64,000 nucleotides of DNA from JAICYJ01 sp963797565 (GTDB lineage Bacteria > Actinomycetota > Thermoleophilia > Gaiellales > JAICJC01), in assembly GCA_963797565.1 (NCBI GenBank), contig CAWCPM010000011.1, positions 1-64,000 on the forward strand, read 5' to 3'. This document shows positions 1 through 9,177 of this stretch, piece by piece. A program made the position numbers and the translations under genes. Position 1 is the first letter of the stretch, and the number at the start of each line of letters is the position of its first letter. The notes under the pieces were generated by a model. That model saw only the letters and a program-made list of their open reading frames with translations. It was not told the DNA's origin and did not search any database.

Positions 1-8
1 GAGCAACA

Positions 9-1295
9 ATGCACGATGTGATCGTGGTGGGCGGCGGGTTCGCCGGAGTCACCGCCGCCCGTGAGGCGGCGAAGGACGGTCGCAGCGTGCTGCTGCTGGA
101 GGGGCGCGACCGGCTGGGCGGCCGCACCTGGACGGCTCCCTGGAACGGCCACCAGATCGAGTACGGCGGCGGCTGGGTGCACTGGCACCAGCCCCACACG
201 TTCTCCGAGATCACCCGCGCCGGCCTGACCGTCGAGCTGTCGGGCGACCCCGACGTGACCGCGTGGTACGTGGGCGATGACCGGCGCACCGGGACGATCG
301 CCGAGCGGGACGCGATCGCCAACCGCGGCTGGCTGCAGTTCGTCGACGGGGTCGAGCGATCGCTGCCGAACCCGCACGACCCGACGCTTGCGATCGCGGA
401 GCTGGCGCGGATCGACCGGCTTACGATCGCCCAGCGGGTGGACGAGCTCGACCTCGACGAGGAGCACCGCGACGTGCTGTGGGCCGAGCTGGAGTCGCTC
501 GCCCACGGCCCGCTGGACGAGGCCGGCGCCGCCAGCGTGCTTCGCTGGCACGCGCTCTCCGGCTACAGCCTGGCGCTGACCCAGTACACGGGCGGGCGGG
601 TGACGCTGACCAACGGCACGCGCGGGCTGCTGGAGGCAATCGCCGGCGGTGCGGCGTACGAGAAGCGTCTGGGGACGCCGGTTGCGGCGGTGAGACGGCG
701 CGGCGAGGGCGTCGAGGTGGAGACGCGCGCGGGCCGGCTGTTCCCGGCGGCGCGGGCGGTGGTGGCCGTGCCGCTGAACACGCTCGGCGCGATCGAGTTT
801 GACCCGGCGCTGTCGGAGCTGAAGCTGGAGGGGATCGCCCTGGGCCAGGCCTCGCGCGGGATCAAGATCTTCATCCACGCCGGCGGCGAGCCGGTCTCCC
901 AGAACGCGATCCGGCCGGGGCACCCGTTCGGGTACCTCGACACCGAGTTCATGAACGATGACGGCACGCAGGTGATGATCGGCTTCGGCTACGACGCCGC
1001 ACTGAACGACGCGACCGACCTGCCCCGCGTGCAGGGCGACCTCGACCGGATCATCCCGGGCTACCGGGCGATCGACGCTTCGGCCCATGACTGGCTGGCC
1101 GACGAGTTCTCGCGCGGCACGTGGGCGATCCACCGGCCGGGCTGGTACACCCGCTACTACGAGGAGATGCGGCGGCCAGAGGGGCCCGTGCTGCTGGCCG
1201 GCTCCGACCTGGCCGCGGGCTGGTCGGGCTTCATCGACGGCGCGATCGAGTCGGGCCTGCGGGCCGGCGCGTGGCTTCGCCAGACCGGGCCGTGA
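9..1295 (+). CDS. Flavin monoamine oxidase family protein
   Basis: A 428-residue FAD-dependent amine oxidase. The N-terminus has the Rossmann dinucleotide motif VVGGGFAGVTAA (about residues 6-17), followed by the family signature GRDRLGGRTW and the EYGGGWVHW segment that lines the flavin site. The C-terminus has the second FAD contact, LLAGSDLAAGWSGFIDGAIESG, in two adjoining pieces. Members oxidise primary amines or related substrates to imines with H2O2 release; the substrate cannot be read from sequence. No signal peptide is visible, so it is probably cytoplasmic. The ATG lies 8 nt from the window edge, so its promoter is outside. The stop overlaps the start of a TetR regulator (GTGA), which suggests one transcription unit in which the regulator senses the amine or its product. 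Confidence 0.88.
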   Translation: MHDVIVVGGGFAGVTAAREAAKDGRSVLLLEGRDRLGGRTWTAPWNGHQIEYGGGWVHWHQPHTFSEITRAGLTVELSGDPDVTAWYVGDDRRTGTIAERDAIANRGWLQFVDGVERSLPNPHDPTLAIAELARIDRLTIAQRVDELDLDEEHRDVLWAELESLAHGPLDEAGAASVLRWHALSGYSLALTQYTGGRVTLTNGTRGLLEAIAGGAAYEKRLGTPVAAVRRRGEGVEVETRAGRLFPAARAVVAVPLNTLGAIEFDPALSELKLEGIALGQASRGIKIFIHAGGEPVSQNAIRPGHPFGYLDTEFMNDDGTQVMIGFGYDAALNDATDLPRVQGDLDRIIPGYRAIDASAHDWLADEFSRGTWAIHRPGWYTRYYEEMRRPEGPVLLAGSDLAAGWSGFIDGAIESGLRAGAWLRQTGP

Positions 1296-1870
1296 GCGAT
1301 CGCCGGTCCGTGATCCTGGACGCGACGCTGCGGGTGATCGCCGGCCACGGCGCGGACGGGGCCACGCACCGGGCTGTGGCCGCGGAGGCAGGCGTGCCGC
1401 TGGCCTCGACCACCTACCACTTCACGTCGAAGGACGCGCTCGTGCACGAGGCGCTGGAGCTGGCGATCGATCGCTCGATCGCGGCGGTGCGGCGCGAGTC
1501 GGCACCGCCCGGCCCGGCCGATCGTGCGCAGCTCGTGGGCCGGTTGCTGAGCCTGGTGGCGGCCATCTGCGACGACGACCAGGCGCCGCTGGCGGCGCAG
1601 TATGAGCTGGTGCTGGAGGCAGGACGGCGGCCCGAACTGCGGCCGCTGGCCGAGCGCTGGAACCAGGCCTACCTGGCCGGTATCGAGTCGCTGGCGGGGA
1701 GCGCCGGGCTGCCCGACCCCGGCCAGGCCGCCGAGATCCTCAGCAACCTGATCGAGGGGGCGCTGCTGACGCAGCTGTCGGTCCCCCAGGACGGGTTCGC
1801 GGAAGGGCCGCTGCGGGCGATGCTCGAGCGGACGGTGGACGGCCTGGCGCGCCCGCCGGGCCAGGTCTGA
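1292..1870 (+). CDS. TetR/AcrR family transcriptional regulator
   Basis: About 192 residues if translation starts at the GTG at 1292, which overlaps the stop of the amine oxidase by 4 nt (GTGA). The reading frame is open further upstream, but that part is antisense-like Arg/Gly-rich shadow sequence. Residues about 5-50 form a typical TetR helix-turn-helix: RSVILDATLRVIAGHG, then the recognition region GVPLASTTYHFTSKDALVHE. The rest is an all-helical ligand-binding domain typical of the TetR_C superfamily. The overlap suggests it is co-transcribed with the oxidase and may regulate it. Ligand unknown. Confidence 0.85.
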   Translation: MSDRRSVILDATLRVIAGHGADGATHRAVAAEAGVPLASTTYHFTSKDALVHEALELAIDRSIAAVRRESAPPGPADRAQLVGRLLSLVAAICDDDQAPLAAQYELVLEAGRRPELRPLAERWNQAYLAGIESLAGSAGLPDPGQAAEILSNLIEGALLTQLSVPQDGFAEGPLRAMLERTVDGLARPPGQV

Positions 1871-1874
1871 CCGG

Positions 1875-3158
1875 TCAGGCGGCGCCCAGCGTGCGCGGCG
1901 CCTCGACCACCTCGTCGTCGTTGACCGCCGTCAGCTCCGGTGCCTGCGGCGAGCGTGGCACGCGGTCGACCGGCTCCAGCATCTGGATCTGCTTGTCCTC
2001 GCCGACCACGCTTTGCTCGGTGAAGCGACGGGCGCTGACCAGCACCCGCGTCTCCAGCGATCCGACCGCCGAGTTGTAGGCGTCGACCGCGCCGCCCAGC
2101 CGCTTGCCGAGCGCGTTCACGTGGCCGGCGACCGTGCCCAGCCGCGAGTGCAACTCACGGCCCAGCTCGCTGATCTCGCGCGCGTTCTCGGCCACCTTCT
2201 CCTGCTGCCAGCCGTAGTGCACGGCGCGCAGCAGCGCGATCAGGGTGGTCGGCGTTGCGATCAGCACCTTCTGCTCGACGCCCTGCTGAATCAGCGTGGG
2301 ATCGGACTCCAGCGCGGCGTTGTAAAAGTGCTCGCCGGGCAGGAACAGGATCACGAAGTCGGGCGCCTCCGGGAACTGCGACCAGTAGCTGCGTGCCGAC
2401 AGCTTGCGCACGTGGTCGCGCAGCAGCCGCGCGTGCTCGGCCAGGTGGCGGTCGCGGTCGACGTCCTGGGTGGAGTCGTAGGCGTCCAGGAAGGCCTGCA
2501 GCGGCGCCTTGGCGTCGACGACCACCTTCTTGCCGCCGGGCATGTTCACGACCAGGTCGGGGCGCAGGGTGCGGTCGTCGTCGCGCACCGTCACCTGCTC
2601 GGCGAAGTCGCAGTAGCCGACCATGCCGGCCATCTCGACCACGTTTCGCAGCTGCATCTCCCCCCAGCGGCCACGCGCCTGGGGCTTGCGCAGGGCCGCC
2701 ACCAGCGCTCCGGTCTCGCCGCGCAGACGATCCTGCGACTCGACCATCGTGCGCAGCTGCTGCTGCAGCACGGTGGAGCTCTGGACGCGGTCCCGGTCGA
2801 GCCGCTCCAGACGCGTGTCCACCAGCTTGAGCTGCTCCGAGATCGGCGCCACCAGCTGCTGGACCGCCTTCTCGCGCTTCTCGAGCTCACCCCTGGCCTC
2901 GCTCTGATACGTGCCCAGGGTCTGCTTCGCCAGCGTCAGGAACTGCTCGTTGTTCTGCTTCAGCGCGTCGGCCGACAGCGACTTGAACCGGTCCTCGGCC
3001 ATCGCCCGCTCGCTCTCCAGGCGGCCCTCGAGCCGCGACGCCTCATTCGCGTACCCATCTCGTTCGCGCCGCAGCACGCCGACCTCGGCCAGGCGCGGGC
3101 GCAGCGCCACCAGGGCCACGAGGATTCCGATCACGATTCCGACTATCAACCAGAGCAT
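1875..3158 (-). CDS. rmuC: DNA recombination protein RmuC
   Basis: About 427 residues. I chose the ATG at 3158 (MLWLIVG) because an AAAGGA-type ribosome-binding site precedes it; the frame is open 18 codons further without a better signal. Order: one N-terminal membrane anchor (about 1-20), a long charged coiled coil (about 25-150), then the RmuC core with GRWGEMQLRNVVEMAGM, VVVDAKAPLQAFLDAY and VILFLPGEHFYNAALE. RmuC is a predicted nuclease-fold protein that limits inversions at short inverted repeats and has been linked to anti-phage and genome-stability functions. It lies convergent with the TetR gene (4-nt gap) and downstream of the MMPL gene on the same strand. Confidence 0.9.
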   Translation of the reverse strand: MLWLIVGIVIGILVALVALRPRLAEVGVLRRERDGYANEASRLEGRLESERAMAEDRFKSLSADALKQNNEQFLTLAKQTLGTYQSEARGELEKREKAVQQLVAPISEQLKLVDTRLERLDRDRVQSSTVLQQQLRTMVESQDRLRGETGALVAALRKPQARGRWGEMQLRNVVEMAGMVGYCDFAEQVTVRDDDRTLRPDLVVNMPGGKKVVVDAKAPLQAFLDAYDSTQDVDRDRHLAEHARLLRDHVRKLSARSYWSQFPEAPDFVILFLPGEHFYNAALESDPTLIQQGVEQKVLIATPTTLIALLRAVHYGWQQEKVAENAREISELGRELHSRLGTVAGHVNALGKRLGGAVDAYNSAVGSLETRVLVSARRFTEQSVVGEDKQIQMLEPVDRVPRSPQAPELTAVNDDEVVEAPRTLGAA

Positions 3159-3232
3159 GTGAGGACCGTCCTTTCCGCCTGCGCCGACCTTACGGGCCGG
3201 ACAAAGAAGCATCGCAGGGGGGTCGGACGGCG

Positions 3233-5362
3233 CTAATCACCGGTTTCGGAGGCGACCCGGCGCGGCGCGTCGTGCGCCATGTGCGGCAGGCGCCGGTCGA
3301 GCCAGCCCGGCAGCCACCAGTTCCACTGGCCCAGCAGCCGCATGGTGGACGGCACCAGCACCAGCCGCGTGATGGTGGCGTCGACGGCGATCGCGACCGC
3401 CAGCCCCAGCCCGATCTCCTTGATCGCGGGCACCCCGGTCAACACGAAGCTCGCGAACACGATGGTCATGATCGCGGCGGCCGAGGTGATGGTACGGGCG
3501 CTCGACGCCAGCCCCTCGGCGACGGCCCGCGTGTTGTCGCCCGTGGCCTCGTAACGTTCGCGGATGCGCGACAGCAGGAACACCTCGTAGTCCATCGCCA
3601 GGCCGAAGGTGATGGCCAGGATCAGCGCCGGATTCAGCGTGTTGATGTGGCCCAGCGAGTGGTAGCCGGTCCAGTCGAACCAGCCCCACTGGAAGACGGC
3701 CACGATCACGCCGTAGGAGGCGCCGATCGAGAGCAGGTTCATGACCACCGCCTTCAGCGGCAGCAGCACGGATCGAAGCAGCATCAGCAGCACCAGGTAG
3801 GACAGCCCCAGCACCAGCGCCATCACCTTCCAGAGGTCGTCCCCGACCTCGGTGTTGAGGTCGTGGTTGAAGGCGGAGAGGCCGCTCACCAGCCCGCGGC
3901 CGCCCACCCAGGAGCGGACGCGGGGCACCAGCACGTCGACCGCCTGGCTCGACTCCGGGTCGACCCGCAGCAGCCCGACCACGATCCGGCTGGGCCCCGC
4001 CGGCTCCACCGTCGCGGCCTGGACGAGGGGATCGCGGGCCAGCCGGGCGCGCAGCTGCGCAGCCACCGCGGCCGGGCTGGAGCCGCCGGCGTCCTGGGGG
4101 CGCACCAGGATCGTGAGCGCGCCTTCGCGGCCCTGGCCGGGGCCGGTGATCTGCTTGGTCAGGATCGCGTTGCCCACTCTGACATCGGTGGACGGCGGCA
4201 GCTGCTCGAGCGACCGGTTGGCGGTCACCATCGAGAACGCGGGCAGCGACAGCACGATCAGCAGCGTGGCGGCGCCCAGGGCGGACAGCAGCGGACGGCG
4301 CATCACGCCGCGCGTCCAGCGCATCCAGAAGCCCTCGCGGCCGGGCCGCTCCTTGCGGCCTGGGATACGCAGCGCGTTGATGCGCGGGCCGAGCAGCATC
4401 AGCACCGCGGGCAGCAGCGTCATGGCCGCCAGCACGGCCACGGTCACCACCATGATCGCGGCCAGCGCCATCGACTGCACCGCTCGCACCGGCACGATCC
4501 AGATCGAGGCCAGCGAGACGATCACGGTCATGCCCGAGAAGGCCACGGCCGTGCCGGAGGTGGCCATCGCGGTCGCAACCGCCTGATCGGTGGGCGCGCC
4601 GGCCAGCAGCTCCTCGCGGAACCTGGCCAGGATGAACATCGAGTAGTCCACGGCGACGCCGATGCCGATCATGGTCACCATCGTGGTCGCGTAGACCGAC
4701 ACCTCGGTGTGCGACGCCACCAGGTAGACGAGGGCGAAGGTGATCAACACCGAGAGCGCCCCCAGCGCGGCCGGCACCAGCATCGCCACCACGGCGCCGA
4801 ACAGCACCAGCAGCACGATCAGGATCACCGGCGAGGACAGCAGCTCGGCGCGCTGCAGGCCCTGCTCGGTGATGTCCTGGAAGGTGGCGTAGTTGGCGGA
4901 GGGGCCCAGCAGGAAGGTGCGCACAGGCGGGTCGGTGTTCTGCACCAGGGTCTTCAGGTCGCGGGAGATCGTGAGCGAGCGGTTCTGATCGACCGACGCG
5001 AAGCCGACGAACGAGACGGTGCTGCCGTCCGGCGAGTCCTGGGGCGCAGTCGTAAAGTGGATCTCGGGGTAGCGGGCGGCCACCTGCGCGCGCACCTGCG
5101 CGACGCGTGCCTGCGCGGCCGCTGCGGTGGGGGCGTCGACCAGGAACGAGAACGAGTAGGCGCCGCGGCCGGGCTGGTTGTTCAGGTAGTCGATCGCCTG
5201 CTGCGATTGCGAGCCGGGGACGTCGAAGCCGCCGGAGGAGAGCACGCCCTGGGCCTTGCCGGAGAACGGCAGTGCGGCCGCCAGCAGCACGATCCAGATC
5301 GCCACCACCCACCACGGGCGGCGCGTGCAGACCGCTGCGCTGCGCAGGATCAGGCGCTCCAT
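3233..5362 (-). CDS. MMPL family (RND superfamily) transporter
   Basis: A 709-residue polytopic membrane protein with the duplicated MMPL layout: one N-terminal helix (about residues 17-35), a large extracytoplasmic loop (about 40-170), a bundle of five to six helices, then a second helix, loop and bundle. Transmembrane segments carry the GVAVDYSMFILARFREE and GLAMDYEVFLLSRIRE motifs, whose paired Asp/Tyr residues form the proton-relay site in MMPL exporters. Such proteins export lipids or hydrophobic compounds using the proton gradient. A TACCAT -10-like hexamer lies 9 nt upstream of the ATG, so the mRNA may be nearly leaderless. Cargo cannot be inferred. Confidence 0.9.
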   Translation of the reverse strand: MERLILRSAAVCTRRPWWVVAIWIVLLAAALPFSGKAQGVLSSGGFDVPGSQSQQAIDYLNNQPGRGAYSFSFLVDAPTAAAAQARVAQVRAQVAARYPEIHFTTAPQDSPDGSTVSFVGFASVDQNRSLTISRDLKTLVQNTDPPVRTFLLGPSANYATFQDITEQGLQRAELLSSPVILIVLLVLFGAVVAMLVPAALGALSVLITFALVYLVASHTEVSVYATTMVTMIGIGVAVDYSMFILARFREELLAGAPTDQAVATAMATSGTAVAFSGMTVIVSLASIWIVPVRAVQSMALAAIMVVTVAVLAAMTLLPAVLMLLGPRINALRIPGRKERPGREGFWMRWTRGVMRRPLLSALGAATLLIVLSLPAFSMVTANRSLEQLPPSTDVRVGNAILTKQITGPGQGREGALTILVRPQDAGGSSPAAVAAQLRARLARDPLVQAATVEPAGPSRIVVGLLRVDPESSQAVDVLVPRVRSWVGGRGLVSGLSAFNHDLNTEVGDDLWKVMALVLGLSYLVLLMLLRSVLLPLKAVVMNLLSIGASYGVIVAVFQWGWFDWTGYHSLGHINTLNPALILAITFGLAMDYEVFLLSRIRERYEATGDNTRAVAEGLASSARTITSAAAIMTIVFASFVLTGVPAIKEIGLGLAVAIAVDATITRLVLVPSTMRLLGQWNWWLPGWLDRRLPHMAHDAPRRVASETGD

Positions 5363-5444
5363 CGGGTGGTCATGGTAGCCCGCACCTCGCCCGCGACCGG
5401 TCGGACTGGCCGCTCCGGCAGCGGTACTATGTCGGGGCCTCGCG

Positions 5445-5515
5445 GCGGGCGTAGCTCAATGGCAGAGCAAGAGCCTTCCAAGCTCAAGACGGGAGTTCGA
5501 TTCTCCTCGCCCGCT
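5445..5515 (+). tRNA. tRNA-Gly (anticodon TCC)
   Basis: A 71-nt cloverleaf without encoded CCA. Acceptor stem 5445-5451 pairs with 5508-5514 (7/7), with T as discriminator base. The D arm GCTC/GAGC is at 5454-5468. The anticodon loop 5475-5481 reads CTTCCAA, giving anticodon TCC (5477-5479). The T arm has loop TTCGATT. The first anticodon-stem pair (27:43) is an A-A mismatch (5470/5486). A TACTAT -10-like hexamer lies at 5425-5430. Confidence 0.95.
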
Positions 5516-5607
5516 TTCTTCTTCGTGGGTTACGGACGTGGTTCGGAACAATCCGATCCATGGGTGTGACCCACGTCGCTACGACAGGCCGGCTAGCGGA
5601 GTCGCTG

Positions 5608-7104
5608 TCAGGTGATGCGGAACTTCACCCAGGGCGACGTGTCGCCGAGGTGATCGTTGTGGGTGGCCATGGCGAAGTGGATACGCAGACTCTGTCCCCG
5701 CACGACGGATGAGCGGTAGATGATGTAGATGGTCTGCTTGCCGGTTGCGCGGAAGCTCCCGGTCGAGCGAAGCACGGTACTCCAGCCGCTCGCGGTGTGT
5801 CGCTGCAAGACGAGGCTGAACCTGCCGCCCGGATGAAGCGGCGAGGCCCAGACCAGGAAGTGCGGGCAACCCCTGCCAGCCGAGCCGCAACGGGTGGTGT
5901 AGTGGTAGAGGTGGTATCCCGAGCGGGTCGCGTAGGCGCCCTTCGCCTGGGCGTGCATGATCAGACGCACGTTCACGGTGACCTGCTTCGAAGTGGTCGC
6001 CTTGTGTGTGGCATCGCCGCTCCACTTGGCCAGGTAGGCCGTGTCCTTGGAGGGCTTCAGCGTCAGCGAGAACTTGCCGTTCGCGTCGACCGTCCCGGAT
6101 CCAACCAGAACCGGTGCGCTGGTCGGTGGTGCCCGCCGGTAGATGGAGACGGTCTTGTTCGTGCTGGCCGTGGCCAGCGTCGCCGTCACCTTCACCGACT
6201 GGCCGAACGTGATCGGATGCCTCGACGCGGCGATGGTGAGCGATCCTTTCAGCTTGATGCCGGTACCGTTCAGGGCGATCTCGCGCCCTCCGGCGGCGGT
6301 GTTGTCGCTGAAGGTGAGAATGGCCGTGCCCTGCTCGATATCGGACGGGGCGAACGTGACGCTCGTGGAACACGAGGCGCCGGCGGCGACGGTCGCCCCC
6401 GAGCACGCGTCGCTACCAAGGCCGAAGTCCCCCGCATTGGTGCCGGTGATCGCGGCACTGCCGAGCGTCAACGACTGGGTGCCGGCGTTGCTGATCGTGA
6501 CCGTCTGGGGAGCGCTCACGTCGCCGACAAGGACGCTCCCGAAGTGAAGCGCGGAGGGCGAGACCGAGGCTGCGGTGTAGCCGACGGTCGAGTTGAAGCG
6601 AAGCTCGCCAGACACCGGCGTTGGGGCCGCGTCGCAGTAGACCTGATAGCTGGCAGCGATGACCATCGGATCCGTCGCCAGCGACAGCTCGTGAATCGTC
6701 AGCGTGCCGTGGCTCTCGTTACAGCCGGCACCATCTCCGAATACGTCGAGGCCGGCGGCGGTATCGGTGTGCATGCGGCTGGTCTGATAGGTGGTGCCCA
6801 CAACGAACTGCTCTCCCGTCGGCGGTGTCACCAGCGCGCAATAGAAGTGGTCACCGTTAACGCACTCCTGGAAACCATCGCCGTACTGGTTCGCCGTGAG
6901 GGTTTCGTTCTGAGGCGTGAATACATAGCTCTGACCGTCACCCACGTAGGAGCCCGGCTGCCCGTCGACGGTGAAGGCCGTGATGCTGGTCACGACACCG
7001 GCGGAGCTGGTCGACACCGCGACCGCCGCACAGCACACGACCAGCGCGAGCAGCGACGTACGCGCCGTGCGCTGAAGGAACCGTGATCGTCGCCATCGGG
7101 GCAC
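5608..7104 (-). CDS. Secreted protein with choice-of-anchor D (ASH-like) and Ig-like domains
   Basis: About 498 residues from a GTG at 7104, chosen because GGGGAGGT lies about 7 nt upstream; an in-frame ATG 19 codons earlier lacks this. A Sec signal is evident (basic VPRWRRSRF followed by a hydrophobic stretch ending in SAG). Then come a unique N-terminal domain (about 40-180), an ASH/choice-of-anchor D domain (starting SPSALHFGSVLVGD, with QTVTISNAGTQSLTLGS and CSTSVTFAPS), an Ig-like repeat (PITFGQSVKVTATLATAS) and a C-terminal beta-rich domain. Such domains usually mediate extracellular adhesion; no catalytic motif is visible. The gene is convergent with the tRNA. Confidence 0.7.
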   Translation of the reverse strand: MPRWRRSRFLQRTARTSLLALVVCCAAVAVSTSSAGVVTSITAFTVDGQPGSYVGDGQSYVFTPQNETLTANQYGDGFQECVNGDHFYCALVTPPTGEQFVVGTTYQTSRMHTDTAAGLDVFGDGAGCNESHGTLTIHELSLATDPMVIAASYQVYCDAAPTPVSGELRFNSTVGYTAASVSPSALHFGSVLVGDVSAPQTVTISNAGTQSLTLGSAAITGTNAGDFGLGSDACSGATVAAGASCSTSVTFAPSDIEQGTAILTFSDNTAAGGREIALNGTGIKLKGSLTIAASRHPITFGQSVKVTATLATASTNKTVSIYRRAPPTSAPVLVGSGTVDANGKFSLTLKPSKDTAYLAKWSGDATHKATTSKQVTVNVRLIMHAQAKGAYATRSGYHLYHYTTRCGSAGRGCPHFLVWASPLHPGGRFSLVLQRHTASGWSTVLRSTGSFRATGKQTIYIIYRSSVVRGQSLRIHFAMATHNDHLGDTSPWVKFRIT

Positions 7105-7196
7105 TGATGCACCTCCCCAAGCGGGAGCGTTCGTGGATCGACCGGAATGCGAGTGTCGCATCGAGTCCAGCCGCAGTCAAGCATTGGCTGGCTCTT

Positions 7197-8021
7197 TCAG
7201 CCCGAAACGTGGTGCGACGGCGGCCCGGCCGCTATCCGCTCCTCCACCTCGCGCATCCGCCCGGCCGAGTCATGCGGCATCTCCCAGCGCGTCTCCATCC
7301 ACCAGGTCGCGCCCGCATCCCGCCACGGCCGGACGATCGCCGCCGCGCTCTCGGCGTCGCCGGCCGGCGTCTCGCCCTCCGAAAGCACGTCGAACGGCTC
7401 CGTCACCCCGCGCTGTGCCAGCCACTCGCGCAGCTCGCGCATCGCCTGCGGGCTACCCTCTCCCGAGTACTGGGGGATGATGCCGTCGCAGCGCAGCACC
7501 CGCCGCATCGATCGTGGCCGCGGCCACACCCCGACCACCCAGATCGGGATCCGCTCCTGTACCGGCCGCCCCACGCGGTTCAGGTCGTCCCGGTCGCAGG
7601 AGTACGCGTAGTGCGTCCCTCTGAAATGCTGGCGCCCGGCCCACAGGCCACGGATCAGATCGATGCCCTCGTCCATCATGTCCGCCCGTTCGCGCAGGCC
7701 GACCTGCTCCCCCGTGTCGGGCAGGTCGGTGGCGACCGCGCCCAGGCCGACCGCAAGCACCGCGCGTCCCTGCGAAAGCTGGTCGAGCGTCACCACCTGG
7801 CTTGCGACCTTCCATGGCCGACGCCACGGCAACGGTGTCAGCATCGTCCCCAGCCGCACTCGCTCGGTGCGCGCCGCGATCGCCGCGAGCAGCGTCCAGG
7901 CATCGACGCCGTAGGCGGCCTCCCACACAAACACCCCGTCCCAGCCGGCCCGCTCAGCCGCCTCCGCCTGCGCGAGCTGCTGCGCCGCGGTCCCGCCCGG
8001 AAGGATCACTCCGTACCTCAT
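7197..8021 (-). CDS. LLM-class F420-dependent (luciferase-like) oxidoreductase
   Basis: About 274 residues from the ATG at 8021 (MRYGVILPGG). It has a TIM-barrel luciferase-like fold: N-terminal strand RYGVILPGG, AERAGWDGVFVWEA, the substrate/cofactor loop RVRLGTMLTPLPWRRPWKVA, and QLSQGRAVLAVGLG, all hallmarks of bacterial luciferase-like monooxygenases. In actinobacteria these usually use coenzyme F420, but FMN is possible; substrate unknown. It is shorter than the roughly 330-residue canonical members, as is typical of the small LLM subfamily. Its start faces the divergent plus-strand gene at 8107. Confidence 0.85.
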   Translation of the reverse strand: MRYGVILPGGTAAQQLAQAEAAERAGWDGVFVWEAAYGVDAWTLLAAIAARTERVRLGTMLTPLPWRRPWKVASQVVTLDQLSQGRAVLAVGLGAVATDLPDTGEQVGLRERADMMDEGIDLIRGLWAGRQHFRGTHYAYSCDRDDLNRVGRPVQERIPIWVVGVWPRPRSMRRVLRCDGIIPQYSGEGSPQAMRELREWLAQRGVTEPFDVLSEGETPAGDAESAAAIVRPWRDAGATWWMETRWEMPHDSAGRMREVEERIAAGPPSHHVSG

Positions 8022-8106
8022 GCCCGTCACGCTACCGCACGACGCCGGGTCCACCCAGTTCCTTTCGTCCAGGGGGTTCCCCAGAGCCCCAGGTGCACTG
8101 ATACTT

Positions 8107-9129
8107 ATGACAGAGGAATGGCTGTACCGCCTTGGGGGGCGTCAGTTGCAGAGCGTCGTTCGACCTGTCCAGAAGTTCGGGCCGGTGAGCCGGGGGATCT
8201 CCGTGATCGCGCTGGCCGTCGCCGTGACGGCGGTCGTCGTGATCGCGCGCGATACCCGCTCCAGCCACACCCAGCAGCCCAGCACCGTGGCCGCGGCCCC
8301 GCCGCGGCCGTTCCGGCTGGTCGCAGGTAGGAGCATCCCGGCGCCCGGCGCCGCGGCCATCATCAAGCACGGCCACACGCTGCTGGTCGCGAGCTTCGCC
8401 AATTCGGGCGGGTCGATCCGCCTTGCCGAGCACAACGCCACCCTGCGGCCGGCGAAGCACAGCCTCCTCCACGCCGTCATCCACGCGCCTGTCGGCCCGA
8501 CCATCACGCTGGCGACCCGCGGCTCGTCCTACTACATCCGCTCCGGCACCCGCACCTGGAAGCTGACGGGCCACCGCGTCCAGCCCGTCGCCGCAACGAA
8601 GCTGCGCCCGGCCGTCGCCAGGCAGCTCGCGGGAACGCCCGGCGTCGGCGGTGTCTGGCTCGCGGCGCACCAGCAGCTGTTCTCCGTCTCGCCCGCGGGC
8701 CACCGCCATCTCGTCTCGGTCGGGCCCAGCCGGCTGTCGAGCGACGGGCTCGCACCCGTGAACAGCGCGCCCATCGTTGCCGCCGGCTCGGTCTGGGTCA
8801 CCCAGTCCGCGACCTCGCCCGGCGGAGCGGGCCTCGGCTACCTGCAGCGCGTCAATCCCACCGGCGGCGCAGACGGCAACCCGATCGCACTCGGTCACGG
8901 CATCCCGGTGCTGGCACTGGCCGCGGGCGGTCGCATCTGGGTGGTCACAAACACCGAGCGCCGGCACAGCCGGATCTGGCAGATCGACCCCTCCACCGGT
9001 CGCGCCCTGGGCAGCACGTCGCTGCCGCCGAACTTCCTGCCCATGGTCGGCCACGGCACCAACACCACGCTGTGGCTGGCAAGCAACGGCCCCCGCGACG
9101 GCAGGTTGATCCGCTTTGCGATGAGGTGA
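8107..9129 (+). CDS. Single-pass anchored protein with propeller-like extracellular domain
   Basis: A 340-residue protein of unknown function. A short cytoplasmic N-terminus precedes one transmembrane helix (about residues 28-50, GISVIALAVAVTAVVVIA). A Ser/Thr/Pro linker follows, then a 260-residue extracellular domain rich in repeated hydrophobic strands with Trp near their ends (GGVWLAAHQQLF, GSVWVTQSATS, GRIWVVTNTER, TTLWLASNG). These look like blades of a beta-propeller of the PQQ/SMP-30-like kind. No catalytic residues are recognised. It is divergent from the LLM oxidoreductase and is followed by another secreted propeller-type protein, so the two may share a surface role. Confidence 0.6.
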   Translation: MTEEWLYRLGGRQLQSVVRPVQKFGPVSRGISVIALAVAVTAVVVIARDTRSSHTQQPSTVAAAPPRPFRLVAGRSIPAPGAAAIIKHGHTLLVASFANSGGSIRLAEHNATLRPAKHSLLHAVIHAPVGPTITLATRGSSYYIRSGTRTWKLTGHRVQPVAATKLRPAVARQLAGTPGVGGVWLAAHQQLFSVSPAGHRHLVSVGPSRLSSDGLAPVNSAPIVAAGSVWVTQSATSPGGAGLGYLQRVNPTGGADGNPIALGHGIPVLALAAGGRIWVVTNTERRHSRIWQIDPSTGRALGSTSLPPNFLPMVGHGTNTTLWLASNGPRDGRLIRFAMR

Positions 9130-9142
9130 CGGCCGGGCGGTG

Positions 9143-9171
9143 TTGACCGGGGTTGGAACCGCACGCATAGT
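9143..9171 (+). promoter_or_regulatory. Predicted promoter of the FG-GAP gene
   Basis: TTGACC at 9143-9148, a 17-nt spacer, and CATAGT at 9166-9171. The -10 ends 6 nt before a GTG at 9178, consistent with a leaderless transcript. Confidence 0.5.
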
Positions 9172-9177
9172 TCGGTG

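Noticed and set aside
3272..5569. A 765-codon His/Arg/Gln-rich plus-strand frame over the MMPL gene
   Set aside because: Composition typical of antisense high-GC sequence; it also runs into the tRNA.
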